A DNA stretch of 64,000 nt from Gimesia aquarii (GTDB lineage: Bacteria > Planctomycetota > Planctomycetia > Planctomycetales > Planctomycetaceae). Positions 10,008 through 17,477 of this stretch are shown here, in pieces. A model generated the notes under the pieces. It was given only the letters and a program-made list of their open reading frames with translations, did not search any database and had not been told where the DNA came from. Numbering within the stretch: position 1 is the stretch's first letter; every line of letters begins with the position of its first letter. The DNA is taken from positions 3,473,501-3,537,500 of the forward strand of contig NZ_CP037920.1 in assembly GCF_007748195.1 (NCBI RefSeq). The letters run 5' to 3'. The translations under genes were made by a program, and so were the position numbers.

Positions 10008-10035
10008 TTGACACGGGGGGGCGCGATATTATGAT
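10008..10035 (+). promoter_or_regulatory. Sigma-70-type promoter for the DUF4198 gene
   Basis: TTGACA (10008-10013), 16 bp, TATGAT (10030-10035). The spacer holds a run of seven G. The predicted 5' leader is about 93 nt, and GGAG lies eight bases before the ATG at 10135. Confidence 0.6.
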
Positions 10036-10134
10036 GGAAAGCAATTCCGGCGTGGAGCGGTTCCAGGCTCAATCCACTTCAACCCAAATAGGAAATATCT
10101 GGTTGAATAATTTTTCAATTATGGAGACCCTACC

Positions 10135-10872
10135 ATGCTTAGAAAAATCTCATTAGCCTGTGCGATCAATCTCGCCATATTATTCTCATCGGCGTCGGCC
10201 CATTATCTTTGGATCAATGTCGATACAAAATCTGGCGATCGAGGAACAACCAACTTATATTTCGAAGAGGGGCCCAGGCCCGGCGATGGTAAATATTTAG
10301 ATCCTTTCATCGAACGAGGTACCACCTGGATTCACACGGTTAAAAATAATAAACCCATGCCGTTGAATATGTCGGTCGTCAAAAAACCTGGCAAGCGCTG
10401 GTTAGCAAACGAGTTGCAAGTTTCTGCCCCGCGAAGCATCGAAAGTTTCTGCAAATGGGGCGTTTACAGCTATGGCAAAACCGAAGTGCTGTTGCACTAT
10501 TACGGCAAGCACATTGAAGCGGATTCGTTAAAAGATAAAAACTCACTGGCGCGGGCCAAGCAATTGGATTTGGATATCGTACCGACATTTTCAGATGACG
10601 GCGTAGAAATTCAAGTTCTCTGGAAAGGCAAACCAGCTGCCGGACGTCCGTTTAAATTACGGGGCGTCGGCGGGTTGAATAAGAATCTCACAACCGACGA
10701 AGAAGGCCGCGTGCGGTTCAAGCCGTTAGCCAGTGGTTTTCATTCGATGAGAACCAGCGTCGATGAACCAGAGCGCAGCGGTACTTTTGAAGGAAAAGAG
10801 CATGACATCGCACGGCATCATAGTTCATTGACAGTGAACTTAACCGTAAAGAATACAGAAAAAGGTTCCTGA
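10135..10872 (+). CDS. DUF4198 family secreted protein
   Basis: A 245-residue protein with a classical signal peptide, likely cleaved after SSASA just before HYLWINVD. The start of the mature chain (AHYLWI) and the later KGKPAAGRPFKLRG and TDEEGRVRFKPLASG segments fit DUF4198, a family related to periplasmic metal-uptake accessory proteins and carboxypeptidase-regulatory-like folds. The exposed His at the mature N-terminus and several more His residues could bind metal, but that is inference. It is monocistronic, with its own promoter at 10008. Its 3' end (TEKGS then stop) runs into sequence resembling the adjacent GTGTCAGG element. The substrate is unknown. Confidence 0.85.
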   Translation: MLRKISLACAINLAILFSSASAHYLWINVDTKSGDRGTTNLYFEEGPRPGDGKYLDPFIERGTTWIHTVKNNKPMPLNMSVVKKPGKRWLANELQVSAPRSIESFCKWGVYSYGKTEVLLHYYGKHIEADSLKDKNSLARAKQLDLDIVPTFSDDGVEIQVLWKGKPAAGRPFKLRGVGGLNKNLTTDEEGRVRFKPLASGFHSMRTSVDEPERSGTFEGKEHDIARHHSSLTVNLTVKNTEKGS

Positions 10873-10956
10873 CCCGAATGGCACTGCCGTTTGTAGCGTA
10901 AGGATTTACATTCATATGACAGCCTTTCATTTTCTATGGTAATGATAACTGGGCAG

Positions 10957-11065
10957 AAAAAGGTGTCAGGAACAAATGGCACTGTCATCTTTCAGTTTAT
11001 GCGTACGTTGGTCTATGACAGCTATGAATATTTTGTAAGCAACAATAAATGGACCTGACACCTTT
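10957..11065. repeat. GTGTCAGG inverted-repeat element
   Basis: AAAGGTGTCAGG (10959-10970) is matched in inverse orientation by CCTGACACCTTT (11054-11065), a perfect 12-bp pair enclosing 83 nt. Inside, ACTGTCAT and ATGACAG can form a second nested stem. A related partial copy, with CCTGAC and TGGCACTG, lies at 10864-10888, overlapping the end of the DUF4198 gene, and the right arm recurs at 4393-4417. It looks like a small non-coding mobile or REP-like element; no transposase is in the window. Confidence 0.6.
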
Positions 11066-11098
11066 ATTCTTCCTGAAACTGCTCGAGGTAAGTTCATT

Positions 11099-11377
11099 AT
11101 GGATGAAAAGAAAGAGTCAAGGTTCCTTCGATTTGCGTATTACGCAATTCCAATATTGCTAGCAGTTTATGTGTTGAGTATGGGCCCTCTCGCTGTATTT
11201 ATGTGCTATTCAGATGGAACTGCTAGACATCCTGAGTACATAGACATGCAGGAATCATTTTATGCTCCTTTGGCTTTTTTCGTAATTCGCTATGATCCAT
11301 TGAAATGCCTGTGCAGAGAATACACGAAATTTTGGTACATAAATTTCTCTCCCACGCGCAAAAGCTGCATAAGGTAG
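11099..11377 (+). CDS. Tandem small membrane protein, paralog 1
   Basis: A 92-residue protein of no recognised family. A basic/acidic N-terminus (MDEKKESRFLRF) is followed by one transmembrane helix, YAIPILLAVYVLSMGP, then a loop and the motif SFYAPLAFFVIR, ending near EYTKFW. It is clearly paralogous to the next two genes, which share YAIP, YVLS-x-GP and FYAP at the same spacing. Compared with them it runs past the usual stop after the FW motif, because the matching bases have changed, and gains the tail NFSPTRKSCIR. GAGG lies ten bases before ATG, within a 28-bp leader (CTGAAACTGCTCGAGG and onward) also found before paralog 3. Location is probably the cytoplasmic membrane; function is unknown. 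Confidence 0.6.
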   Translation: MDEKKESRFLRFAYYAIPILLAVYVLSMGPLAVFMCYSDGTARHPEYIDMQESFYAPLAFFVIRYDPLKCLCREYTKFWYINFSPTRKSCIR

Positions 11378-11382
11378 TTCGT

Positions 11383-11634
11383 ATGTCTGAGAAAAAGAGA
11401 TGGATAACTCTTCGATTTCTCGGCTATGCCATTCCGATGTTTTTAGTGGTTTATATTTTGAGTTCTGGACCTGTCCTTGCTTTCATTCTCAATGAAAATA
11501 CATTTTATAACGACGTTGATTTTGCATTGTCAGTAATAAACTTCTACGCACCTATGATTCTAGTGGCTAGAAGCAACACGATGTTAAGCGATTGCTTTGA
11601 CGTATACATGGACTTCTGGAATAAACTTATTTAA
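11383..11634 (+). CDS. Tandem small membrane protein, paralog 2
   Basis: An 83-residue protein starting at the ATG at 11383 (MSEKKRWITLRF); AAGG lies eight bases before it. The frame is open back to 11305, but the extra residues overlap paralog 1 and lack family similarity. One transmembrane helix (YAIPMFLVVYILSSGP) precedes an acidic loop, then the family motif NFYAPMILVARSN and a short tail ending in MDFWNKLI. It starts five bases after paralog 1 stops, so the cluster is probably one transcription unit. No function can be assigned. Confidence 0.6.
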   Translation: MSEKKRWITLRFLGYAIPMFLVVYILSSGPVLAFILNENTFYNDVDFALSVINFYAPMILVARSNTMLSDCFDVYMDFWNKLI

Positions 11635-11675
11635 CACTCTCCCGTACAAGCTGATACTGCTCGAGGCAGTTCATT

Positions 11676-11945
11676 ATGTCTGAACGAAAACGCCATATCA
11701 TTTTCCGGCTTGTTGGTTATGCAATACCATTCATGCTCGTTGCTTATGTCTTGAGTATTGGGCCTTTTAGCTTATTGATGACGATCCCTTTAGATAATGG
11801 GCAGGAAACTATATTCGGTGATGAGTATGAGACTTTAGACTTTTCCAAAACTTTTTATGCACCGATAATGTATGTAAGCCAGAGAAACAAATTTGTTGAG
11901 TACATAATCATTGAATACATAGATTTCTGTTGCAGTTTTGTTTAA
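11676..11945 (+). CDS. Tandem small membrane protein, paralog 3
   Basis: An 89-residue paralog of the two preceding proteins: basic start MSERKRHIIFRL, helix YAIPFMLVAYVLSIGP, a variable loop (residues about 33-55), then TFYAPIMYVSQRNK and a tail ending DFCCSFV. The leader ACTGCTCGAGG followed by AGTTCATTATG repeats that of paralog 1, and the trailer ACACTCTCCCG repeats that of paralog 2, so whole units including flanks were duplicated with a period of about 285-293 bp. The loop varies most between copies. Function is unknown. Confidence 0.6.
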   Translation: MSERKRHIIFRLVGYAIPFMLVAYVLSIGPFSLLMTIPLDNGQETIFGDEYETLDFSKTFYAPIMYVSQRNKFVEYIIIEYIDFCCSFV

Positions 11946-11982
11946 ACACTCTCCCGCACACGTTGAGAGTCTAAGGCTTCTT

Positions 11983-12261
11983 ATGAATCATAATTTACTG
12001 CTTCGAATTGTCGTATATTTCCAACTCTTGGCTACTCTTTATATCTTTTACATGGTTCGTGTAGGACCTGATGATTTAAGTACAATTCATCGTGAACTTA
12101 TTTTTGGGTTGATTCCTGGTGCAAGCTCTCTTTCCCTCGTTATTTTTTACTGTCTATTCAATGACTATCAATATTCATGGAAACAGTTGCTTTTTGTCTC
12201 TATTAGTTGGGTCGCAAATTCCATTTCAACGGGAATGTGTATAGGGATGTTCCGAATCTAG
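11983..12261 (+). CDS. Small membrane protein, diverged fourth member of the cluster
   Basis: A 92-residue hydrophobic protein, started here at the ATG at 11983 (MNHNLLLRIVVYF); an upstream start at 11938 in the same frame would overlap paralog 3 and translate its trailer. The first helix (QLLATLYIFYMVRVGP) aligns loosely with the YVLS-x-GP helix of the paralogs, but the FYAP motif is absent and two further helices follow (residues about 37-55 and 64-88). The same CACTCTCCCG trailer precedes it. It may be a diverged or chimeric copy, or an unrelated gene in the same unit. Function is unknown. Confidence 0.45.
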   Translation: MNHNLLLRIVVYFQLLATLYIFYMVRVGPDDLSTIHRELIFGLIPGASSLSLVIFYCLFNDYQYSWKQLLFVSISWVANSISTGMCIGMFRI

Positions 12262-12275
12262 CAACCATTTCTGCA

Positions 12276-12303
12276 TCACTCCTCCTTCAGTTTCTTAATC
12301 ACT
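12276..12303 (+). repeat. 28-bp direct repeat, left copy
   Basis: Matches 12732-12759 at 24 of 28 bases (core TTCTTAATCACT). The right copy is the 3' end of a broken nuclease-like gene read on the minus strand, so this copy may be another leftover end of the same gene. The remaining sequence to 12426 shows no gene. Confidence 0.5.
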
Positions 12304-12426
12304 TCTGCCTGATTTTTTTATCAAATTTTCCAATCCACGCGTGATATTCGATTACTTCCTACGCCTTTAATATGTAGCGACAACTAGATAGTTCTGTTCA
12401 ACTAGATCAAAACCAGAGGTATTAGT

Positions 12427-12720
12427 GTGTCTGAGGATGATGAAATACAAGATGGAATAGATGACGAAATTTTGATGTTGACTAAATCAATCTTAGCCAT
12501 ATTTACAACAATTATTGGTATCGCACTCGGTGCAGTCATTGGATTTTATGGTCTTTACTATCATTGTTTGATGATGGACACAATTCACGGAGGAACGGGC
12601 CCGGGTGGTGCTGTCGGAGCTGGTTGGGCACTTCTATTTATTACCATCCCATTAGGAATGTTACTGGGTGGTGGACTTGGTTGTTTCCTTCCGCTTTATA
12701 TTTTAAGGAAGAAGAAGTAA
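12427..12720 (+). CDS. Small two-helix membrane protein
   Basis: A 97-residue protein with a GTG start (AGAGG six bases upstream). The N-terminus is strongly acidic (MSEDDEIQDGIDDEIL). Two glycine-rich hydrophobic helices follow: residues about 22-45 (IFTTIIGIALGAVIGFYGLY) and about 62-90, joined by a Gly-rich loop (GGTGPGGAVGAG) and closed by a basic tail RKKK. The charge distribution suggests an integral inner-membrane protein. It is not a recognisable member of the tandem family just upstream. Copies of a 28-bp repeat lie on both sides. Function is unknown. Confidence 0.55.
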   Translation: MSEDDEIQDGIDDEILMLTKSILAIFTTIIGIALGAVIGFYGLYYHCLMMDTIHGGTGPGGAVGAGWALLFITIPLGMLLGGGLGCFLPLYILRKKK

Positions 12721-12731
12721 CTATTTTTATA

Positions 12732-12759
12732 TCATTCCCCGTTCAGCTTCTTAATCACT
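12732..12759 (+). repeat. 28-bp direct repeat, right copy
   Basis: Partner of 12276-12303. It overlaps the final codons and stop of the minus-strand nuclease-like remnant. Confidence 0.5.
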
Positions 12760-12967
12760 AAACATCTGCAAATAGAGTTTTTTTGCTAACTCTGGTAACC
12801 GATCCAGCTCAACCACAACCAACCAAGGTTTCTTGTTTCGCCGGTGACACACAATAGGTACCTCATAATCCTATGCGTCGTTCTTAGCCTTTTCGATTGC
12901 TGGATAGATACTTAAACGCCTCAGCTCGTTTGCACTCGATATGGACGCCTGGAAGTGAGAATACCAT
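12751..12967 (-). pseudogene. Broken PDDEXK (resolvase-like) nuclease gene fragment
   Basis: Reading the minus strand from 12967, the frame gives SLPGVHIECKRAEAFK; after a one-base shift it continues SIYPAIEKAKNDA, then an in-frame TAG at 12871-12873, then DYEVPIVCHRRNKKPWLVVV and ELDRLPELAKKLY to TAA at 12751. The order GVH-x-E-x-K-R, AIEKA, P-x-V-x-HRRN-x-K-PW-x-V matches, as I recall them, small phage-type PDDEXK endonucleases or Holliday-junction-resolvase-like proteins. The E-x-K pair would be the second half of the active site. The N-terminal half, with the first catalytic Asp, is not found upstream. One frameshift plus one stop codon make this an inactive fragment; sequencing error is an alternative for either lesion. 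Confidence 0.5.
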
Positions 12968-13491
12968 GAACCAGAGATTCGGTAGCATCAATTGTGGAAA
13001 TGCCCATTTGAAGCCAGCAACGATTGCGGCGGACACGACTAAAGCTACAACAGAAATTCATATGAGAGATGTGGGATTCAGTAATATGAGATATAAAACT
13101 ACCCACATACGCCGAGTATATGCTCATCGTGGAATAAACCAAGCAAGCTCGGGTTTTGCTGTAAAGAATTTCCTCATAATTCACTACACGGAACTCATTG
13201 AGATTAGCTTTGGAAATATTATTTTGAGTATTTAGCAATCCATATATCAACAGAAAAATATTACAAACAACAGTAGTATTTCATTTAACGTATCGATTAA
13301 TGAAAGGTTCAAAAAAATTATGAATCAGGAAAGGATGTAAGTTCTCCTTAAATCAAACTATTTCCCAGACTCACCTTGGTAGAGGAATGTATTCCTCTAT
13401 TTCGTTGTAACAGTTGTACCTAGTCGCTATATTTGTACGTTGTGAGTGAATTCTGCAGATAGAAATGCATATCCGAAAGCGGGAGTTTGCC
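12968..13491. other. Intergenic, no supported gene
   Basis: Open frames of about 110 codons occur on both strands at 12897-13250, but they overlap each other, lack recognisable motifs and one covers the nuclease remnant. The part from 13200 to 13330 is AT-rich. The methyltransferase promoter is presumably between 13330 and 13480. Confidence 0.45.
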
Positions 13492-14277
13492 ATGTCACAC
13501 GCGGAAGACCTCTGGGATGGATCGGAATATGCACACAATTCATCGATGCAGTATCGACAGGCCTTAGAAGCTCTAGAGCGTATTGACGTTAGTTTGTACA
13601 AACGGGTACTCGATATCGGATGTGGAAACGGTGCCGTCACCAAATATCTGAGTCAGCAAATACCCTCTAGCCAAGTCGTCGGTGTGGATGTCTCTCCTTC
13701 CATGGTCGAATTTGCCCGCCGCACGTACGCCGAACCGGGACGACTCGATTTTCGGCAGATGAATGCCGATCAGCTCGACTTTGACGAATCATTCGATTTG
13801 GTTTGCTCGTTCAGCATCCTCCATTGGGTGAAACGGCAATGGGCCGTCTGGAGTGGTATCCATCGCGTGTTGTGTAGCAGTGGTCGTGTGCTGATCGGAT
13901 TCCAAGCCGACCACGAAGAATTTTGGGACGCCGTATCCATTGTATCAGAGCGCAGCCATTGGAAGCCGTTGTTATCGGACTTTGAAGATCCGTATCATCA
14001 TTGGACGCGCGAGTTCATGATGCGATGTATACGTGGCAATGGATTCTATGTCGATCGCTTCGACGAAATTATTGGCGATGAATACTTCGGCACACGGCAG
14101 GCTTTGGCCGATTTTTTTTGCTCCTGGGTACCAGTGGCCCGTCACGTATCGGCTGAGATTCGACAGGATCTCATGAACGAAATCCTAGACCTCTACTACC
14201 AGCGAATCGACTCTGAATTGGTTGAGAAAGCAGGAGTGCGAATCCGTCGCTATATTATCCAAGCCTGGAAACGATGA
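13492..14277 (+). CDS. Class I SAM-dependent methyltransferase
   Basis: A 261-residue Rossmann-fold methyltransferase. Motif I VLDIGCGNGAV (residues about 38-48) binds S-adenosylmethionine; VVGVDVSPSMVEFAR carries the acidic residue at the end of strand 2; FDLVCSFSILHWV and GRVLIGF are motifs II-III. The layout resembles trans-aconitate and biotin-synthesis (BioC-like) methyltransferases, but the substrate cannot be deduced. GGGAG lies seven bases before the ATG at 13492, so this start is preferred over the in-frame ATG at 13465. The gene stands alone between an accessory patch and a minus-strand secretin-like gene. Confidence 0.85.
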   Translation: MSHAEDLWDGSEYAHNSSMQYRQALEALERIDVSLYKRVLDIGCGNGAVTKYLSQQIPSSQVVGVDVSPSMVEFARRTYAEPGRLDFRQMNADQLDFDESFDLVCSFSILHWVKRQWAVWSGIHRVLCSSGRVLIGFQADHEEFWDAVSIVSERSHWKPLLSDFEDPYHHWTREFMMRCIRGNGFYVDRFDEIIGDEYFGTRQALADFFCSWVPVARHVSAEIRQDLMNEILDLYYQRIDSELVEKAGVRIRRYIIQAWKR

Positions 14278-14419
14278 AGAACTGCCGCTACGGTTGTTCG
14301 CCATTATTCTACCGTATTCTTTTGCGCAGCAGGCTCGATCATTCCCCGACGTGGGCAGCCAAAACTGAGCAACGTCGGGCCACTCAGCACAATTCATCTT
14401 GGATTATCGGGGGTTCCCT

Positions 14420-15490
14420 CTAAGGGTTCTCGCCTGGCTCAGTTGTAGACCCGTCTGGTTTCACCGTCGGGACGCTCAGTAGGGTTGGCGTCACGGCGAT
14501 GGTCAGACACTTTTTTAATATCTGCCCCTCTTTGGACTTCTCCTGAGATTGTATTGAGCTTTGGCCGCCGATCAAAATCGTTTCGCCCGGCTCGGCAAAC
14601 ACTTGCGTATTGACGCGGCGGCAGGTCAATCCCGGAACGACGTTTCCGCTGATATTGACAGCGTTATTGAAGTCGCAATTAGAGGCTTCAACCTGTAGTT
14701 CCAGACGAACCTTTCCATCAGGCATTATCGCTGTGACAGTGTCGACGCGAGTACCGAACTCGCGCCACTCGACGCTGGTTTTGCCGGATTGCTGAGGAAT
14801 GAGAATCGGAAACTCTCCCCCGCTTAGCAGATTTGCGGCCTGTCCGGGAGTGGTCATGAGTGATGGTTCGGCAATCACTTTAAGTACTCCCGCTTTGCGA
14901 AGCCGCTGCCCGGTCGTCGTGAATTGACCGTGCTCGTCGAATAGTTTTTCTGGCGCCTCTTGTTTGCACTTCTCGCAGTCTGTTTTGCGCGCCAATGCGG
15001 CTTGATCGATGTCTGTTTCCTTTGAGCAGAGGCCCGACTTGCAGGTGTTACACTTTGGCGCTTCTATGCTGAATTCGCACAGCTCGACCCCGTCTGTTTT
15101 AAGCTTCTCCAAATCGAATTCAATGAGCTTCACGTCTACCTGGATTTGCTGGACAACTCCGGTCAGCCGATACAGTTCGCGAATTTCATCTTGCAGTTCG
15201 TGTAGAGCTTTGAGTTTTTCTTCCAGTTGCCGCTGATTGCGCAACGACGAAGCCTGACTGCGCAGACGCTGCGCTTTGTCGTTGAGCCCGGCAGCTTCGA
15301 GGTGCTTGGCGGCTTGTTCCAAATGGAAGGCTTTATCGCTCGACCCGTCCACCAACTTCGGAACCGTCTGCTTGATCTGCGCCACCGAATTCGCCGGAGT
15401 CGGTGCGTTGGGCAGAAGATCGGTCTGCGCGTACGAAGTGCTGGCAAAAACTAAGACGAAGATATTGCAGAGATACGTGCCTGTGTGCAT
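14420..15490 (-). CDS. Short secretin-domain protein with a cysteine-rich insert
   Basis: A 356-residue exported protein with signal peptide MHTGTYLCNIFVLVFASTSYAQ. Residues about 30-105 are helical and charged, possibly coiled coil. IQVDVKLIEFD (about 115-125) is the short beta-alpha motif preceding secretin domains. A Cys-rich insert follows (PKCNTCKSGLC and DCEKCK, residues about 145-180), then the secretin core: EPSLMTTPGQAANLLSGGEF, VEWREFGTRVD, LQVEAS and QVFAEPGETILIGGQ. This order matches CpaC/RcpA- and PilQ-type outer-membrane secretins, but the N0-N1 domains are missing and no pilus or type II genes are adjacent. GGAG lies seven bases before the ATG at 15490; a GTG at 15508 is the alternative. 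It may form a stand-alone pore or be a degenerate secretin. Confidence 0.75.
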   Translation of the reverse strand: MHTGTYLCNIFVLVFASTSYAQTDLLPNAPTPANSVAQIKQTVPKLVDGSSDKAFHLEQAAKHLEAAGLNDKAQRLRSQASSLRNQRQLEEKLKALHELQDEIRELYRLTGVVQQIQVDVKLIEFDLEKLKTDGVELCEFSIEAPKCNTCKSGLCSKETDIDQAALARKTDCEKCKQEAPEKLFDEHGQFTTTGQRLRKAGVLKVIAEPSLMTTPGQAANLLSGGEFPILIPQQSGKTSVEWREFGTRVDTVTAIMPDGKVRLELQVEASNCDFNNAVNISGNVVPGLTCRRVNTQVFAEPGETILIGGQSSIQSQEKSKEGQILKKCLTIAVTPTLLSVPTVKPDGSTTEPGENP

Positions 15491-15928
15491 GATGGGACTC
15501 CATTCCACAAACCGGGAGAAATTCGCTCTCTTCCACAGGGAGCTTCGCGCGGAAGTGTACCATTATGCAGACAGGCGGTCAATTGGTCTTGACGCCCACT
15601 GAGAACTGAGTTCGCCCGAGCTTGATCACTTTTCAGGCTCCAAGAAGTGTCCCACTAAACCACAAGTTTTACCTGTTGTTTGGTTTAACAACCATTTTGC
15701 GGGCACTTCATTTTGGCTGGATGAGACTGCGTTCGATTAGCGAAAAACAATCTGCTTGAGATACCTGTAAAAAATTGTTCGCGTAATTCATCAAATGTGG
15801 GACAGTCAAATCAAACAAACGATACACAGATTAAACTCGAAACCATCCGGATACGCTTCCGAGCGATTGCTTTTCGTAATGATGAGATTTCAAAGATAGC
15901 TCGTCTTTGATTGGGATAACTGATTCAT
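15491..15928. other. Intergenic, no supported gene
   Basis: Contains the leader and presumably the promoter of the secretin-like gene. No RNA gene, clear hairpin terminator or protein motif was seen. Confidence 0.4.
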
Positions 15929-16507
15929 TCAGGCCTCAATGGGTTTCGTCGGATAGAGCCAACTTTTCAATAACCAGCTTAAAACGGGAATCATTACCCA
16001 GGTCATGAGGGGAACGGTAATGGTTGTCGTGATTGCACTACCAATGAGAAAATGTAATTCACTAGTGACAGGACGTATTAAATTGACAATAGGAATCACA
16101 GTCATATATACGGCAATCCAGACGATAATTGCCATTTTGTATTTGGGGGGATGCTGAGAAGGATGTTGCTCATCATGATGAGTGAATTCAAACCATGTTT
16201 CCAAACCGACATTATGTTCAATCGCTGGCGGGACATGTTCGAGTGCATGTAAGCGTGAGACCCAATGTTCTCGTTCGGGTGAGCTTTTCCATGCCTCCAA
16301 ATTTTCTAATTGATCAAATCGAATCACAATTTGATATGTTGGTTTCAGACGAGATTCCTGTTTGAGAACAGTCGTTCCCATGTGGCCTGGAAATTTTAAC
16401 GATTCCTGGATTGTGCTGGTTAAAGTCTGTTCCCATTCTTTTTCATTTCCTGCAGCAGGATGGGCTGTCACAACCATGGTGATTGGATCTGTATTGATTG
16501 AATTCAT
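15929..16507 (-). CDS. ABM-domain (antibiotic biosynthesis monooxygenase-like) membrane protein
   Basis: A 192-residue protein joining an N-terminal ferredoxin-like ABM domain (residues about 8-105; VVTAHPAAGNEKEWEQTL, FPGHMGTTVL, YQIVIRFDQLENLEAWKSS, ERE-x-W) to two or three transmembrane helices (about 124-142 and 150-182). Similar ABM-membrane fusions are known in bacteria and resemble the first gene product of some heme-degrading or stress clusters, but their substrate is unsettled. The soluble domain would lie on one face of the inner membrane. There is no operon partner. The reaction is unknown and may be none. Confidence 0.75.
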   Translation of the reverse strand: MNSINTDPITMVVTAHPAAGNEKEWEQTLTSTIQESLKFPGHMGTTVLKQESRLKPTYQIVIRFDQLENLEAWKSSPEREHWVSRLHALEHVPPAIEHNVGLETWFEFTHHDEQHPSQHPPKYKMAIIVWIAVYMTVIPIVNLIRPVTSELHFLIGSAITTTITVPLMTWVMIPVLSWLLKSWLYPTKPIEA

Positions 16508-16874
16508 ACAGTGAATGCTTTCTGATGTAGTTCAAGTGCTTCGAAATATTGTAATCAGCACAAAAATTTAAGAGTGGAGATTTTAAATATAAATGTACTC
16601 ATATTACCGGCGTATTATATTACAAATAACAGATTTCAAAAGAGTGTCGTTGTAAAATAAAACGCTTACTAATCTTACGAGCGTTACTTATTTTGTTTTC
16701 AGATCATTGAGATAATTCGGTTTGAAATTTCATCTATACAACAAAGAAATTATCTGATAATGAATCGCCACTTTCCCGATACTTTTACAGGCGGTGCTTG
16801 TTTAATCACTGCTTCTCTGATCTAACAACCGGGATTGTAAAAAGTGCAAAGATTGGGTGAAAGGATTCACACAA
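16508..16874. other. Divergent intergenic region
   Basis: An AT-rich gap between divergent genes at 16507 (minus) and 16875 (plus), so promoters for both should lie here. No operator or RNA element could be identified. Confidence 0.4.
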
Positions 16875-17477
16875 ATGGACTACTTGTCATATAAGAAAAT
16901 GTTTTTGCTTTTGTTGCTCTGTTTAGTGCAAGTGGGCTGCAGTTCCATGAATCATACTCAGGCAGGTGCAGCAAACGGAGCAGGGATCGGTGCGGTGACT
17001 GGAGCGATTATTGGCAGTCATTCTGGTAATGGAGGCGCTGGTGCCTTAATTGGCGCAGCTACTGGTGGACTCGCGGGTAGTTTGATTGGAAATGCAGAGG
17101 ATGCAAGAGAAGAACGTGATGTTGCCATTGCGCAGGCAAACCATGAGCGTATGGCGCGGTCGGCTATAAAAAATAGCGATGTGATTCACATGTCTCATAA
17201 CGGTGTGAGCGATTCGGTCATTATTGGAGCCATTCGGAGTCGGGGAGGTGCCTTCGATCTAAGTCCTCAAACAATCATCTCACTGAAACAACAGGGAATT
17301 AGTGATCAGCTGATTGAATTTATGCAGAAGCATAATTATGTTGCCGGAACTGAACCGGTCATTGTGAAACAGAGACCAGCGACCGTCGTAACATCACCGT
17401 CTGTCGTCTATGTGACTCCACGCCCAAGGCCTCGATTCAGGCCTCGAACAGGAATTCATGGTCACTTTCACTTTTAA
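16875..17477 (+). CDS. Glycine-zipper lipoprotein
   Basis: A 200-residue lipoprotein starting at the ATG at 16875 (AAAGGA about ten bases upstream; the in-frame GTG at 16857 is less likely). The signal KKMFLLLLLCLVQVGCSS contains a lipobox ending at Cys. Then comes a glycine-zipper segment (GAGIGAVTGAIIG and GAATGGLAGSLIG, residues about 36-75), as in OmpA-like or Rcs-type slp lipoproteins that insert in the outer membrane. A helical region follows, and residues about 105-160 (SDVIHMSHNGVSDSVIIGAI) look like a SHOCT-like or oligomerising domain. The C-terminus is basic and Pro/Arg-rich (TPRPRPRFRPRTG). Its stop codon overlaps that of the convergent kinase gene. The role is probably structural, but this is inference. 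Confidence 0.8.
   Translation: MDYLSYKKMFLLLLLCLVQVGCSSMNHTQAGAANGAGIGAVTGAIIGSHSGNGGAGALIGAATGGLAGSLIGNAEDAREERDVAIAQANHERMARSAIKNSDVIHMSHNGVSDSVIIGAIRSRGGAFDLSPQTIISLKQQGISDQLIEFMQKHNYVAGTEPVIVKQRPATVVTSPSVVYVTPRPRPRFRPRTGIHGHFHF

Noticed and set aside
12897-13250. Two antiparallel frames of 112 and 109 codons
   Set aside because: They cover the nuclease remnant, overlap each other and show no family features.
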